DNA of 64,000 nt from Acetivibrio saccincola (GTDB taxonomy: Bacteria > Bacillota > Clostridia > Acetivibrionales > Acetivibrionaceae), in assembly GCF_002844395.1 (NCBI RefSeq), contig NZ_CP025197.1, positions 1,550,001-1,614,000 on the forward strand. Reading direction: 5' to 3'. This document shows positions 1-8,609 of the stretch, one piece after another. A model generated the notes under the pieces. It ran no database searches. It saw only the letters and a list, made by a program, of their open reading frames with translations, and was not told where the DNA came from. A program made the position numbers and the translations under genes. Within the stretch, counting starts at the first letter, position 1, and every line of letters begins with the position of its first letter.

Positions 1-1
1 A

Positions 2-67
2 GAAAATAAAGAAAGCAGTAGAAAAACTCGTCAATTGAAAGAACTGTTAAGATTGGTTAATCTTTAA
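2..67 (+). CDS. C-terminal tail of an unidentified gene (5' cut by window edge)
   Basis: A reading frame enters from the left edge and runs 21 codons to a TAA at 65-67. The tail is basic and helical in character and ends in LKELLRLVNL. It is too short to assign to a family, and it may be chance. The next start codon lies about 100 bases further on behind its own ribosome binding site. Confidence 0.3.
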   Translation, partial: ENKESSRKTRQLKELLRLVNL

Positions 68-172
68 TAAAAGCAAGAATTGCATGAAAATACAGAACTC
101 TTAGGAAAAGTAAGAAAAGTTGGATAAACTATAAACAAGATAAAAATATTATAAAGCACAGGAGGATGTATA

Positions 173-682
173 GTGTTAAATATCAGCTATATAGAGGGAG
201 GTCGGGAATTACTTGAAGAAGTAAGACCTCTGTGGATAAAAAAAAGAAAGTATCATAAAGAAAAATCAACATATTTTCCTCATAAGTTTGCACAGATGAC
301 ATTTGACGGGAGAACGGAGGAAATGCTTGAGAAGTCAGAAATAAGAGTTGTTATAGCAAAAGATAGGGAAAAAGATAAGTATGTTGGATTTTGTATATCC
401 ACTATTGATGAAAAAAGACTTGGGATGATTGAGTCTATTTTTATTGAAGAGGAATACAGAAGAAACAGAATAGCTGAAAACCTCATGAATTTATCATTAA
501 AATGGATGGATGAAAAAGGAGTAAAAAATAAAAGGCTTAATGTGGCAATAGGAAATGAAGAGGTTTTGAATTTTTATAAAAGGTTTAATTTTAAGCCGTT
601 TCTAATTATTTTAGAACAAAAAAATGATGACAACCCTGCAAATGATAACTCTGCAAATGACAACCCTGAAAATAATTTATAA
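173..682 (+). CDS. GNAT family N-acetyltransferase
   Basis: This 169-residue protein probably transfers an acetyl group from acetyl-CoA to an unknown amine in the cytoplasm. The central part shows the GNAT pattern: a beta strand around VGFCISTID, then GMIESIFIEEEYRRNRIAENLM, where the R-x-x-x-I-A segment replaces the usual R/Q-x-x-G-x-G/A pyrophosphate loop, then NFYKRFNFKP near the end. The start is GTG at 173, chosen because AGGAGG lies at 160-165, seven bases away. The last 18 residues are Asp/Asn/Pro-rich and come from a 15-nt tandem repeat, so the tail is probably a recent disordered extension. The substrate cannot be inferred; the genes downstream are anion-exporter-like and unrelated. 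Confidence 0.8.
   Translation: MLNISYIEGGRELLEEVRPLWIKKRKYHKEKSTYFPHKFAQMTFDGRTEEMLEKSEIRVVIAKDREKDKYVGFCISTIDEKRLGMIESIFIEEEYRRNRIAENLMNLSLKWMDEKGVKNKRLNVAIGNEEVLNFYKRFNFKPFLIILEQKNDDNPANDNSANDNPENNL
629..673 (+). repeat. 15-nt in-frame tandem repeat (3 units) in the acetyltransferase tail
   Basis: Three consecutive 15-nt units with few mismatches (GACAACCCTGCAAAT type) encode the low-complexity tail of the GNAT protein. The unit is a multiple of three, so copy-number change would keep the frame. Confidence 0.75.
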
Positions 683-794
683 TGTCGTATAATTACTTAT
701 AACAATTTACTACTATTTATAAATATTTATGGTGCAAATATTTATAGTATAAATTTTGCAGTATAAATCCGCAATAAATATAAAAAATATTAGT

Positions 795-1178
795 ATGGAT
801 TTATTAAATAAATTTGCTAAAGCGAATAAAAAATATTTTAAATATATAGTAATAGGGATGGTTACAGGTATTGCTAACGGACTTTTTGGTTCAGGAGGCG
901 GCACATTGGCAGTACCTGCCATGGTATATTTGCTGGGAAGTGATGAGCATAAAGCTCATGCGACTGCTATTTCCATTATTCTGCCCCTTACAATTGTGAG
1001 CAGCTTTTTTTATATTAAAAATAATCTGGTGGACTGGACTTTGACCTATAAAGTGGTGACGGGAGGTATTGTAGGAGGATATATAGGAGCTAAACTTCTA
1101 AACATATGTCCTGCCGGGATCCTTAGAAAAATTTTTGCAATATTTATTATTGCTGCAGCAATCAGGATGATAATGTAG
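795..1178 (+). CDS. TauE/SafE family permease, half-size, first of a pair
   Basis: A small hydrophobic protein of about 127 residues with the TauE/SafE (DUF81) signature: NGLFGSGGGTLAVPAMVYLL near the N-terminus, followed by an HA-TAIS segment and three more hydrophobic helices. Full TauE proteins are about 250 residues built from two such halves; here the second half is a separate gene at 1308. The two products probably assemble as a heterodimeric exporter of sulfite or organosulfonate-like anions, although the substrate is unknown. No convincing ribosome binding site is visible. The start at ATG 795 is a choice; a TTG at 756 in the same frame would add 13 residues. The stop codon lies inside an 11-nt tandem repeat. 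Confidence 0.7.
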   Translation: MDLLNKFAKANKKYFKYIVIGMVTGIANGLFGSGGGTLAVPAMVYLLGSDEHKAHATAISIILPLTIVSSFFYIKNNLVDWTLTYKVVTGGIVGGYIGAKLLNICPAGILRKIFAIFIIAAAIRMIM

Positions 1179-1292
1179 AGATGATGTAGGAATGATGTAG
1201 AGACGATGTAGAGATGATGTAGAAATGATGTAGAAATGATGTAGAAACGATTTAGAAATGATACAGCAATTATATAGAAATGATATAGAAAT
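1172..1292 (+). repeat. 11-nt tandem repeat array, 11 units
   Basis: Eleven consecutive 11-nt units of consensus GATGTAGAAAT fill the space between the two TauE-like genes, overlapping the stop codon of the first. Units near the left are closest to consensus and those at the right end are degenerate. Each unit carries a TAG, so the array cannot be read through in that frame. The period is close to one DNA helical turn. Confidence 0.9.
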
Positions 1293-1307
1293 GGGCAGGA
1301 GGAATTT

Positions 1308-1697
1308 ATGAAATTATTCTTAATAGGCATTGTGTCAGGAATAGTGAGTGGAATGGGGATAGGTGGCGGGGCTATACTAATACCAGCCCTTGTTATGTTT
1401 GTAAAGCCGCCCCAGCACATAGCCCAGAGTGTCAATTTACTATATTTTATACCTACTGCAATAGTTGCACTTATTATACACATAAAGAATAAAAAAATAG
1501 ATTTTAAAATTGCAGTGCCCATTATTATATTCGGGCTATTTGGGGCATATATAGGTTCGCAGATTGCAGTTAATTTGTCCGAGGATACTTTAAGAAAATG
1601 TTTTGGTGTTTTTTTATTTTTGATAGGCATTAACGAAATGATAAGAAAGGATGGGAAAAATAAAATAAAAAAAAATAAAGATAAAATTAAAAAATAA
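1308..1697 (+). CDS. TauE/SafE family permease, half-size, second of a pair
   Basis: A 129-residue membrane protein with the second copy of the TauE/SafE signature, GMGIGGGAILIPALV near the N-terminus, then QSVNLLYFIPTAIVAL and two further helices, ending in a strongly lysine-rich cytoplasmic tail. AGGAGG at 1299-1304 fixes the ATG at 1308. It is separated from the first half-size gene only by the 11-nt repeat array, so the two are probably co-transcribed and form one transporter. The substrate is not indicated by neighbours. Confidence 0.75.
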   Translation: MKLFLIGIVSGIVSGMGIGGGAILIPALVMFVKPPQHIAQSVNLLYFIPTAIVALIIHIKNKKIDFKIAVPIIIFGLFGAYIGSQIAVNLSEDTLRKCFGVFLFLIGINEMIRKDGKNKIKKNKDKIKK

Positions 1698-1706
1698 TAT
1701 GGAAAC

Positions 1707-3122
1707 TTATAAATTTATATATTCCCAGCCTTTGTTTGTAATTTTACCTTTTCTATATGAATATGTGAATATATAATTTCCAGCCCCTAATTGCAATTCA
1801 TAAACCTGGATGCTGTGTTTAGACATAAGGTTAGAAATAATATTTATATAATAATTTACAAGAGTATTTGAAAAATCTCTATTTTTTACAAGCTCAAGTA
1901 AATTTGTTCTATCTGTTCTGGATTGATATAACAAAATATTATAGCATCCAACAATGCTTCTGCCAAACAGTCCGTCAAAATTAATCCTGATGTTATTATA
2001 ACTAAAGGATGAATACATTTCCATTAATTCCATACCGATTACTGTGGATTTTTCCTCCAACATATCTAAAACATATTTACTTGGTACAGCAAGGTTTATA
2101 TTCTGCCCATCTATAAAACCGGCTGATGCCACACCTATAAGCTCACCATACATATTAAGTAGGGCTCCTCCGGAACTTCCCGGTGACATAGGTGCTGTAG
2201 TTTGTATAAAATCACATTTTTGAGATTTTCTAAATCCTGATATTATGCCCTCTGAAAAAGTATTCATTAATCCTAAAGGGCTTCCGATGGCAACAACTTT
2301 TTGACCTCTTGCAATGTCTTCACCCCTGCTTATTGCTATAGCGTTGGTTTTAATAGGAAGTTTTATTAAAGCCAAGTCTTTGTCAGGGTTTCTGTTTATT
2401 ACCGTATGGGTTTCGTATTGGGAATTTTCCTCCATGCCTTCAAAAATCACTCCAAAATAAAAACCTTTTTCTATAACATGATAATTGGTGACAATAAGTC
2501 CGTTATTGCTAATTACCACTCCTGAGCCGCTGCCGAGAATTTTCCCGTTTTTATCATAAGTTCTTATCATTACTGTTGAATTTGAAAGCTGAGCCAATTC
2601 TTCCAGGGACTTTTTAGTTTTTTCTACTTTTTCCGCTGTATGTATTTTCTCAGCAAAATTTTCTGCTTTTTTAGTTTCTAAAGGAGTATAATTTATTGGA
2701 GGGATCACTGTATTAGTATTGCTTTTAATAATGTTGCTTTTTTGCTGTAGTTTAAACCGGGGAAACTCTTCTAGCGGCTGGGTGTACGGGAGTTTATAAA
2801 CATAAGAGTGCCGGGAGTGTTTGTCAACATCTTCAAATTCATCCTTTGCCATAGTGTTTATATATAAAACATCAGTTCCAAGTTTAGAAAGCAATATGAG
2901 AAAATATATTTCGTGCTTTTTTATGTCCCCGTAAAACATTACTTTAGGATTGTGTATTTCTGTAGATTTAGCATTAGCTGTGCAAAAATCACAAAATAAA
3001 CCAGGCACATATTCATGTATCCAATTTAAAAGCTTCAGTCCAAAATTTTTTAATATGGTAATGCTTTTATTATCAGAATTAGACCAAAAAAGGTTCAGTA
3101 TATCAGAGAATGCTTTCACCAT
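1707..3122 (-). CDS. trypsin-like serine protease domain behind a truncated YceG-like region
   Basis: This 471-codon open frame is the surviving downstream part of a larger broken gene. Residues about 190-345 form an HtrA/trypsin-type protease: GSGSGVVISNNGLIVTNYHV carries the catalytic His, NPDKDLALIKL the Asp, and SPGSSGGALLN the Ser, so the protease core looks intact. Residues 1-130 (KVMFYGDIKKHEIYF, GTDVLYIN) resemble the C-terminal part of YceG-like proteins of tellurium/stress operons; that match is from memory and less certain. The last 120 residues are unassigned. No signal peptide is present. The ATG at 3122 has no clear ribosome binding site, and coding similarity continues upstream in another frame. 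The ORF may therefore be untranslated or translated only as a fragment. Confidence 0.7.
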   Translation of the reverse strand: MVKAFSDILNLFWSNSDNKSITILKNFGLKLLNWIHEYVPGLFCDFCTANAKSTEIHNPKVMFYGDIKKHEIYFLILLSKLGTDVLYINTMAKDEFEDVDKHSRHSYVYKLPYTQPLEEFPRFKLQQKSNIIKSNTNTVIPPINYTPLETKKAENFAEKIHTAEKVEKTKKSLEELAQLSNSTVMIRTYDKNGKILGSGSGVVISNNGLIVTNYHVIEKGFYFGVIFEGMEENSQYETHTVINRNPDKDLALIKLPIKTNAIAISRGEDIARGQKVVAIGSPLGLMNTFSEGIISGFRKSQKCDFIQTTAPMSPGSSGGALLNMYGELIGVASAGFIDGQNINLAVPSKYVLDMLEEKSTVIGMELMEMYSSFSYNNIRINFDGLFGRSIVGCYNILLYQSRTDRTNLLELVKNRDFSNTLVNYYINIISNLMSKHSIQVYELQLGAGNYIFTYSYRKGKITNKGWEYINL

Positions 3123-3517
3123 TGAAGCAGTAAGTGTACTGATTTAACATATGGAAATATTCCTGCATTGTACAAAAGATATGTGTTGTCTTGTTTTTTA
3201 TTTAGATTTTCAGCCACTTCTTCCCATATATTTCCGGCAGAATTTGAAATTTCATCATGAAATAAAAAAGGTATAGGTTTAATAAACTTTAAATATAAGT
3301 TTCCAAGTTCTAAAAGTCTATTATCTAAATTAGTCAGTTCCTTATAATATATATCTTTGTTTTCCTTTATACCTATATATCTGTAAAAGTATATTGGAAT
3401 TACATGTGTTTTTCTAATGGAAAAACCATTTCTTCTTGATAGCGGAATTAAAATATCTTCTTAAATACAGTCTGAAGTTTGGATAATTGTTTTAACCGGT
3501 CTGGATGTTAAAATCAT
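3116..3517 (-). pseudogene. broken N-terminal part of the YceG-like/trypsin gene
   Basis: Upstream of the protease ORF the minus strand encodes a further 130 residues. A good ribosome binding site (AGAGGGG) precedes ATG at 3517; the frame reads MILTSRPVKTIIQTSDCI, hits an in-frame TAA at 3461-3463, and continues without shift as EDILIPLSRRNGFS and then IPIYFYRYIGIKENKDIYYK. The style IP-x-YFYRYIGI is what I recall of YceG-like proteins. It ends at TGA 3116-3118, and the protease ORF follows in another frame. One nonsense change and one frameshift near 3150 would restore a protein of about 600 residues. This is either a decayed gene or two sequencing errors. Confidence 0.6.
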
Positions 3518-3646
3518 TAACTATACCCCTCTTTTCAAGAAAAACCTATATATAACCATTATCTCATATGCCTTATGTAAAAACAAGAAAATAGTAATCA
3601 GTTTATAATTTTTTGTTTTTTTTATTATTTTCTTATAAGAGCATTA

Positions 3647-3655
3647 TGTTATAAT
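3647..3655 (+). promoter_or_regulatory. extended -10 promoter candidate for the LysE-type gene
   Basis: TG-T-TATAAT at 3647-3655 is a good extended -10 box about 95 bases before the ATG at 3750. No convincing -35 hexamer is seen 17 bases upstream, as is common for extended -10 promoters. Confidence 0.4.
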
Positions 3656-3749
3656 TATTTTTAGTTTTTACTTTTTCGATAGTTGGGAATAAATATTTTA
3701 TGGATAAATTTAATTACAATACAGAAAGGATAATGAAAGGGTAAATAAT

Positions 3750-4397
3750 ATGGTTTTGTGGGGAATGTTTTTTAAATCTTTTTTAATAGGCTTTTCAGGG
3801 GCAATGGTGCCGGGAACTATGCTGGGAGTCACCATTGATGGAAGCTTAAAAAAAGGATGGAAAGCAGGTCCTTTGATAGTATTAGGTCATGGGATATTGG
3901 AAATTTTATTGATTATAGTTATGGTTATGGGGTTTAGAGATTTTTTTACTAATCCGGTAGTTGGAGGAATTATCGGGCTGGCAGGTGGTGTTTTTCTTGC
4001 ATGGATGGGGTATGGAATGATAAAATCAGGTAAAAATAAATCAGTTTCTTTGGAAAATCAAGAAACAGGCAATAGTATCATGGGTAAAAATCTCGTACTG
4101 GTAGGGTTGATTGTAAGTGCTACCAATCCTTACTTTATTATTTGGTGGGCATCTACGGGTATGGAATTAATACGTCAGGCTCTTACTATAGGGGTTATAG
4201 GTATTTTATTTTTCTTTGCCGGTCATATTTTATCGGACTTTATATGGTATTCGTCAGTTTCATTGGCATTTTCAAAAGGAAAGAAATTAATAAGTGATAA
4301 TGTGTATCGCTGGATTATTCTGTTTTTGGGCGTATTTATTATGGGCTTTTCCATATACTTTATAAGCGGCGGTTTGAAAATGCTTATTAATGCATGA
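3750..4397 (+). CDS. LysE family translocator
   Basis: A 215-residue integral membrane protein with about six hydrophobic helices. The N-terminal SFLIGFSGAMVPGTMLGVTI and the later ATNPYFIIWWAS with a conserved proline are typical of the LysE/RhtB amino-acid exporter superfamily. It probably exports an amino acid or a small metabolite from the cytoplasm; the substrate is unknown. The weak ribosome binding site GAAAGGG precedes ATG 3750; an in-frame ATG lies six codons later. It is flanked by unrelated genes and has its own candidate promoter, so it is probably monocistronic. Confidence 0.75.
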   Translation: MVLWGMFFKSFLIGFSGAMVPGTMLGVTIDGSLKKGWKAGPLIVLGHGILEILLIIVMVMGFRDFFTNPVVGGIIGLAGGVFLAWMGYGMIKSGKNKSVSLENQETGNSIMGKNLVLVGLIVSATNPYFIIWWASTGMELIRQALTIGVIGILFFFAGHILSDFIWYSSVSLAFSKGKKLISDNVYRWIILFLGVFIMGFSIYFISGGLKMLINA

Positions 4398-4412
4398 TAC
4401 CGTAGAATTTTA

Positions 4413-4441
4413 TTGTATTCATTAAGATAATATGGTATTAT
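4413..4441 (+). promoter_or_regulatory. candidate promoter for the GH5 cellulase
   Basis: TTGTAT at 4413-4418 and TATTAT at 4436-4441 are separated by 17 bases, with TG one base before the -10. It would leave a leader of about 170 nt before the GH5 start. Confidence 0.35.
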
Positions 4442-4614
4442 AAACTTAAAGACGGGGAGAAATTGCTATATTTTTATCTAATCTATGTAGTTTATGTAAC
4501 ACCACTATTTTTCCGCTTCTTTGCAGTATTATAATCCATTGGTTTCAAAAATCCCTTAAGATGAATAATGTTGATTTTAATATTTTAATTTTAAATATAT
4601 TAGGAGGAATGGAA

Positions 4615-6309
4615 ATGAAAAAAATCACCATTATACTGATGATATTGGTAATGTGTGTATCATTATTAGCGATACATAATTTCCAAAGTCCTGTTGCTGC
4701 GTCCGGTGACGGCGGTAACTGGTTTCATGTGGAAGGTACCAATATCGTAGATAAACATGGCAACAAAGTATGGTTAACAGGTGCTAACTGGTTTGGTTTT
4801 AACTGCCGTGAGAGAATGTTTTTAGATTCTTATCACAGTGATGTATTAGCAGTTATGGAGATGGTGGCAGACAAAGGTATAAATGTTGTGAGGGTACCTA
4901 TTGCTACAGACTTGTTGTATGCGTGGAGCAAGGGGGAATATCCTCCTTCAGTGGACACCAGCTACAACAATGCAACCTTGGCTGGGCTGAATAGCTATGA
5001 GCTGTTTAATTACATGCTAGAAAATTTTAAAAGATTAGGAATAAAGGTTATAATTGACGTACATAGTGCAGAAACTGACAACCAGGGGCATACACATCCC
5101 CTTTGGTTTAAAGGAAAGATAACAGAAGAGATATTTAAAGAAGCATGGGTGTGGGCAGCCAAAGAGTTTAAAAACAATGATACCGTTATAGGTTTTGACC
5201 TTAAGAATGAACCTCACACAAATGCCGGTGATTTAAAAAGAATATCTGAAAGTGCTATATGGGATGACTCTGACAGGCCAACTAACTGGAAAAGGGTGGC
5301 AGAGGAGACTGCATTGGCAATATTGGAAGTTCACCCTAATGTACTGATATTTGTTGAGGGTATAGAGATGTATCCTAAAGATGATATATGGGATGATGAG
5401 GAATTTAATACATCCCCGTGGTTTGGAACTAATGATTATTATGGAAACTGGTGGGGCGGTAACCTTAGAGGCGTGAGAAAATACCCTATTAATTTAGGAA
5501 AACACCAAAAACAACTTGTTTATTCACCACATGATTATGGTCCTATAGTATACGAACAGACCTGGTTCCAGGGTGAATTTATTACTGCAGATGATGAAAG
5601 GGCAAAAGAGATTTTATATGAAGAGTGCTGGAGGGACAATTGGGCATTTATTATGGAAGAAGGAATATCACCGCTATTACTTGGTGAATGGGGTGGTATG
5701 ACAGAAGGCAATCACAAGCTTTTAGAACTTAATAAGAAGTATTTAAGGGCTATAAGGGATTATATTATAGAAAACAAATATGAACTACATCATACATTTT
5801 GGTGCATAAATATTGACTCAGCAGACACCGGAGGTTTGCTCACCCGTGATGAGGGAACAGAGTTTCCGGGCGGAAGGGATCTTAAGTGGAATGACTATAA
5901 ATATGACAACTTTTTGTACCCTACTTTGTGGAAAAATGAAGAAGGCAAGTTTATAGGACTTGACCAAAATGTGCCTTTAGGCAGAAACGGAATTTCATTA
6001 GGGGAATACTATGGAACAAAGGACCCTAATTTACCAAGTCCAACACCAACAACAAGTCCAACTCCAACCCAGGAACCAACACAAACACCCATTGAACCAA
6101 TAAGTTATGGGGATTTAAATGATGATGGCGAAATAAATTCCCTTGATGCTGTATTATTAAGCAGGATTTTACTTGAAATGTCCCCGTCTGGTGTAGATAT
6201 GAAAAGAGCAGATTTAAATGGGGACGGGGTTGTAGATACCATGGATTATGTACTTTTAGGAAGGTATATTTTTGGTGTAATAACTGAATTTCCTGTAAGT
6301 AAAAACTAA
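4615..6309 (+). CDS. GH5 endoglucanase with C-terminal type I dockerin (CelB-like)
   Basis: A secreted cellulosomal enzyme of 564 residues that should cleave internal beta-1,4-glucosidic bonds in cellulose. The start is ATG 4615: AGGAGG at 4602-4607 is seven bases away, whereas the upstream in-frame ATGs at 4561 and 4609 are poorly spaced. A signal peptide (MKKITIILMILVMC..) is followed by a GH5 domain to about residue 485. GFDLKNEPH holds the acid/base Glu199 and LLLGEWGG the nucleophile Glu358. A Pro/Thr linker leads to a dockerin with two calcium-binding halves (GDLNDDGEINSLD and ADLNGDGVVDTMD). From memory the catalytic domain is very close to C. thermocellum CelB. It is transcribed alone and ends at a strong terminator. 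Confidence 0.93.
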   Translation: MKKITIILMILVMCVSLLAIHNFQSPVAASGDGGNWFHVEGTNIVDKHGNKVWLTGANWFGFNCRERMFLDSYHSDVLAVMEMVADKGINVVRVPIATDLLYAWSKGEYPPSVDTSYNNATLAGLNSYELFNYMLENFKRLGIKVIIDVHSAETDNQGHTHPLWFKGKITEEIFKEAWVWAAKEFKNNDTVIGFDLKNEPHTNAGDLKRISESAIWDDSDRPTNWKRVAEETALAILEVHPNVLIFVEGIEMYPKDDIWDDEEFNTSPWFGTNDYYGNWWGGNLRGVRKYPINLGKHQKQLVYSPHDYGPIVYEQTWFQGEFITADDERAKEILYEECWRDNWAFIMEEGISPLLLGEWGGMTEGNHKLLELNKKYLRAIRDYIIENKYELHHTFWCINIDSADTGGLLTRDEGTEFPGGRDLKWNDYKYDNFLYPTLWKNEEGKFIGLDQNVPLGRNGISLGEYYGTKDPNLPSPTPTTSPTPTQEPTQTPIEPISYGDLNDDGEINSLDAVLLSRILLEMSPSGVDMKRADLNGDGVVDTMDYVLLGRYIFGVITEFPVSKN

Positions 6310-6336
6310 CACAGGTATGGGCGCAGTGGATATAAT

Positions 6337-6381
6337 AAAGCCATGTTGGAACTTTTATGTATTTCCAACATGGCTTTTTAA
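6337..6381 (+). terminator. Rho-independent terminator after the GH5 gene
   Basis: A perfect stem (AAAGCCATGTTGGAA pairing with TTCCAACATGGCTTT) of about 15 bp with an 11-nt loop ends in a T run. Confidence 0.9.
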
Positions 6382-6639
6382 ATAAATTTATAAAATATTT
6401 TTAAATAAATTTTAGCTTTTTTAAAAACCATATATCCCATGTATCCAAAAATTGGTTTTGCAAAAAGATTGTGATAGTTTATGTAGAATGCTGAGTATAG
6501 CACTAAATCCTTCACATAACAATAAAATTATAGTAAAATTGTCTTTGAAACTATATATTATAAATTTTTATTCATAGAGTTTTGTTAAGAGTGTATGGAA
6601 ATTTACTTGAAAAATTTGTGTTTATAAAACGGAGGCAGT
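6382..6639. other. AT-rich intergenic region without a recognisable gene
   Basis: No open frame with a ribosome binding site and no strong promoter pair is evident. The region must carry the promoter of the YgjP-like gene, but the candidates I see (TTGAAA near 6544 with AT-rich downstream sequence) are ambiguous. Confidence 0.4.
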
Positions 6640-7365
6640 ATGAGCAAAGCATTAGATAGCGGAAAAATTAAATATAAAATTGTCCGCAGTAACAGGAAAA
6701 CTGTAGCTATACAGCTTCGTGAAGATGGGAGCATAAAAGTTTCAGCCCCTTTTAGCGTTACAAAAAATCAGATAGATGAAATTATAGAAGAGAAGCTTTC
6801 CTGGATTTTAAAAAAACAAGAGGAGTTAAAGAGAATACAAAGAGAGAGAAATGTATATAGGAAATTTGAAGATGGAGAGAAAATTTCTTACCTTGGGAAG
6901 GAATATATCCTGAAGATTATAAAGACAGAAGAAGATGTCCGGCCAAAAGTTGTTATTGATAATCACTATATGGTTATATATATTAGTGAAAAATTTATTG
7001 GTGAAGATGCCAGGGGAAATATAAGAAATGTGATAAAAAAATGGCTTGTTGAAAGGTTTAGGGATATTGCAGCAGAGAAAATAAAAAAATACAGCATTTT
7101 GATAGGTGTAAATCCCACAAAAATAACAATCCGTGAGCAGAAAACCCTTTGGGGAAGCTGCAGCAGCAAAGGCAGCATTAATTTAAACTGGAAGCTTGTT
7201 ATGGCTCCTATGGAAGTTATTGACTATGTAATTGTGCATGAATTATGCCATATGATAGAGATGAACCATTCAAAAAACTATTGGAAAATTGTATCATCTA
7301 TAATGCCGGATTATAAAAATCATCGCAAATGGCTTAAAGAAAACGGACACAAGCTTTTGATATAA
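6640..7365 (+). CDS. YgjP/WLM-like (DUF45) zinc metallopeptidase
   Basis: A 241-residue cytoplasmic protein of the YgjP-like M48-related family. The C-terminal domain carries WGSCSSKGSINLNWKLVMAP, then the zinc motif VHELCHMIEMNHSKNYW (His-Glu-x-x-His with a downstream His). The N-terminal 100 residues form the family's beta-rich domain (KTVAIQLREDGSIKVSAPF). It is expected to be a zinc-dependent protease of unknown substrate. The start ATG 6640 follows a GGAGG at a good distance. It is followed at 25 bases by a DUF1294 gene. Confidence 0.88.
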   Translation: MSKALDSGKIKYKIVRSNRKTVAIQLREDGSIKVSAPFSVTKNQIDEIIEEKLSWILKKQEELKRIQRERNVYRKFEDGEKISYLGKEYILKIIKTEEDVRPKVVIDNHYMVIYISEKFIGEDARGNIRNVIKKWLVERFRDIAAEKIKKYSILIGVNPTKITIREQKTLWGSCSSKGSINLNWKLVMAPMEVIDYVIVHELCHMIEMNHSKNYWKIVSSIMPDYKNHRKWLKENGHKLLI

Positions 7366-7390
7366 ATTTTGAGGAAGGGGTGATTTTTTT

Positions 7391-7672
7391 TTGTTTGAAA
7401 GTCACTGGAAGTGGGCAGTAGTTTTAGTTATAGTATTGTGGAATATTATTACTTTTATTATGATGAAAATAGATAAATCTAAAGCTGAAAAATCAAAATG
7501 GCGTATAAAGGAAAAAACAATTTTTTTATCAGCTTTTTTGTCAGGTGCCTTTGGTGTTTTAGCAGGTATGTACATATTCAGGCATAAAACAAGGCATTGG
7601 AGTTTTAAAATAGGCATTCCTTTAATAGCCATTATAAACTTAATATTGATATACTTTTTATACACGTTGTAA
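7391..7672 (+). CDS. DUF1294 membrane protein
   Basis: A 93-residue protein with three to four hydrophobic helices. The central motif (FLSAFLSGAFGVLAGMYIF followed by RHKTRHWSFKIGIPLI) is typical of the DUF1294 family, whose function is unknown. The start is a TTG at 7391, preceded by a purine-rich GGAAGGGGTGA. The close spacing to the YgjP-like gene suggests shared transcription. The imperfect palindrome that follows at about 7699-7737 could act as a weak terminator. Confidence 0.8.
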   Translation: MFESHWKWAVVLVIVLWNIITFIMMKIDKSKAEKSKWRIKEKTIFLSAFLSGAFGVLAGMYIFRHKTRHWSFKIGIPLIAIINLILIYFLYTL

Positions 7673-7779
7673 AGAAATTTACAGGACTTAGGAAAAAAAT
7701 CCCATATCAATATTACAATTAATTAATATTAATATGAGGAAATAAAAATAAAAAAACAAAAAACAGGAGTGGATTTTTT

Positions 7780-8604
7780 ATGTTTAATGTAGAAGAAATT
7801 TTAGAAAGAACTAAAGATTTTTTATTTGCTAATGTACCAGGGGTAATAGGGGCAATTCTTGTATTAATTATTGGTTTTAAACTGTCTAAATGGATTGTTA
7901 GAGCCATTGAAAATTCAATGAATAAATACAACAAAGATGCTACACTAAATTCCTTTATAAAAGCCTTGTCCAGGTTCTCATTGAAATTTGCTGTGGTTAT
8001 TTTTGCAGCCAATGTTTTGGGAATAGGAATAGATACATTTTTAGTTATATTAGGAGCTGCAGGGCTTGCCATTGGTCTGGCTTTAAAGGACAACCTCTCA
8101 AATCTGGCAAGCGGGGTAATTATTTTATTGTTCCGTCCCTTTAATATAGGGGATTTTATAGAGGCTGGAGGATATTCGGGTACAGTAAAAGAAATACAAC
8201 TTATGCATACTAAACTTAACACCCCTGACAATAAAGTGGTTGTAATTCCAAACGGAGCTTTGGTTAATGAAAAAATCATTAATTTTAGCGTTGAGAAAAC
8301 AAGGCGGGTGGATTTTAAGTTTAGTGTGGGATACGGAGCAGATATAAAAAAGGTAAAAGAAATTTTAAATAGCATTGTGGATAACCACCCCTTGGTTTTA
8401 AAGGATCCGAAGCCTTTTATAAGACTTTTTGAAAGTGGTGAGGGTGCCATTACTTTTACAGTAAGGGTCTGGGGTGAGGCAGCAAATTACTGGACTATAT
8501 ATTATGATTTGCAGGAGGAAGTCAGGTTAAAATTTGATGAAAACAATATAAATTTACCTTTCCCGCAAATGGGTGTACATTTAATTAATAAAAACGGAGG
8601 CTAA
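7780..8604 (+). CDS. MscS family mechanosensitive channel
   Basis: A 274-residue membrane protein expected to open under membrane tension and release solutes during hypo-osmotic shock. Three N-terminal helices are visible; the third is the glycine/alanine-rich pore helix (FLVILGAAGLAIGLALKDNLSNLASG), followed by the beta domain (RPFNIGDFIEAGGYSGTVKE and VVIPNGALVNEKIINFS) and an alpha/beta C-terminal part. The length matches small-conductance MscS. AGGAGTGG precedes ATG 7780. Five bases separate it from the exonuclease gene, so the two are probably one transcript. Confidence 0.93.
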   Translation: MFNVEEILERTKDFLFANVPGVIGAILVLIIGFKLSKWIVRAIENSMNKYNKDATLNSFIKALSRFSLKFAVVIFAANVLGIGIDTFLVILGAAGLAIGLALKDNLSNLASGVIILLFRPFNIGDFIEAGGYSGTVKEIQLMHTKLNTPDNKVVVIPNGALVNEKIINFSVEKTRRVDFKFSVGYGADIKKVKEILNSIVDNHPLVLKDPKPFIRLFESGEGAITFTVRVWGEAANYWTIYYDLQEEVRLKFDENNINLPFPQMGVHLINKNGG

Positions 8605-8609
8605 AAAAT

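Noticed and set aside
1046-1630. 194-codon minus-strand frame across the 11-nt repeat array
   Set aside because: It reads both TauE-like genes backwards and gains its length from the repeat, which gives FLHHLYI-type repeats. No start signal.
4561-4614. Longer N-terminus for the GH5 enzyme
   Set aside because: The signal peptide begins naturally at MKKITIILM, and AGGAGG at 4602 is placed for ATG 4615; the upstream ATG would put the ribosome binding site inside the gene.
7719-8450. 243-codon open frame on the minus strand
   Set aside because: It lies antisense to the well-supported mscS gene, has no ribosome binding site, and its protein has low-complexity Ser/Leu/Phe composition typical of reversed AT-rich coding DNA.
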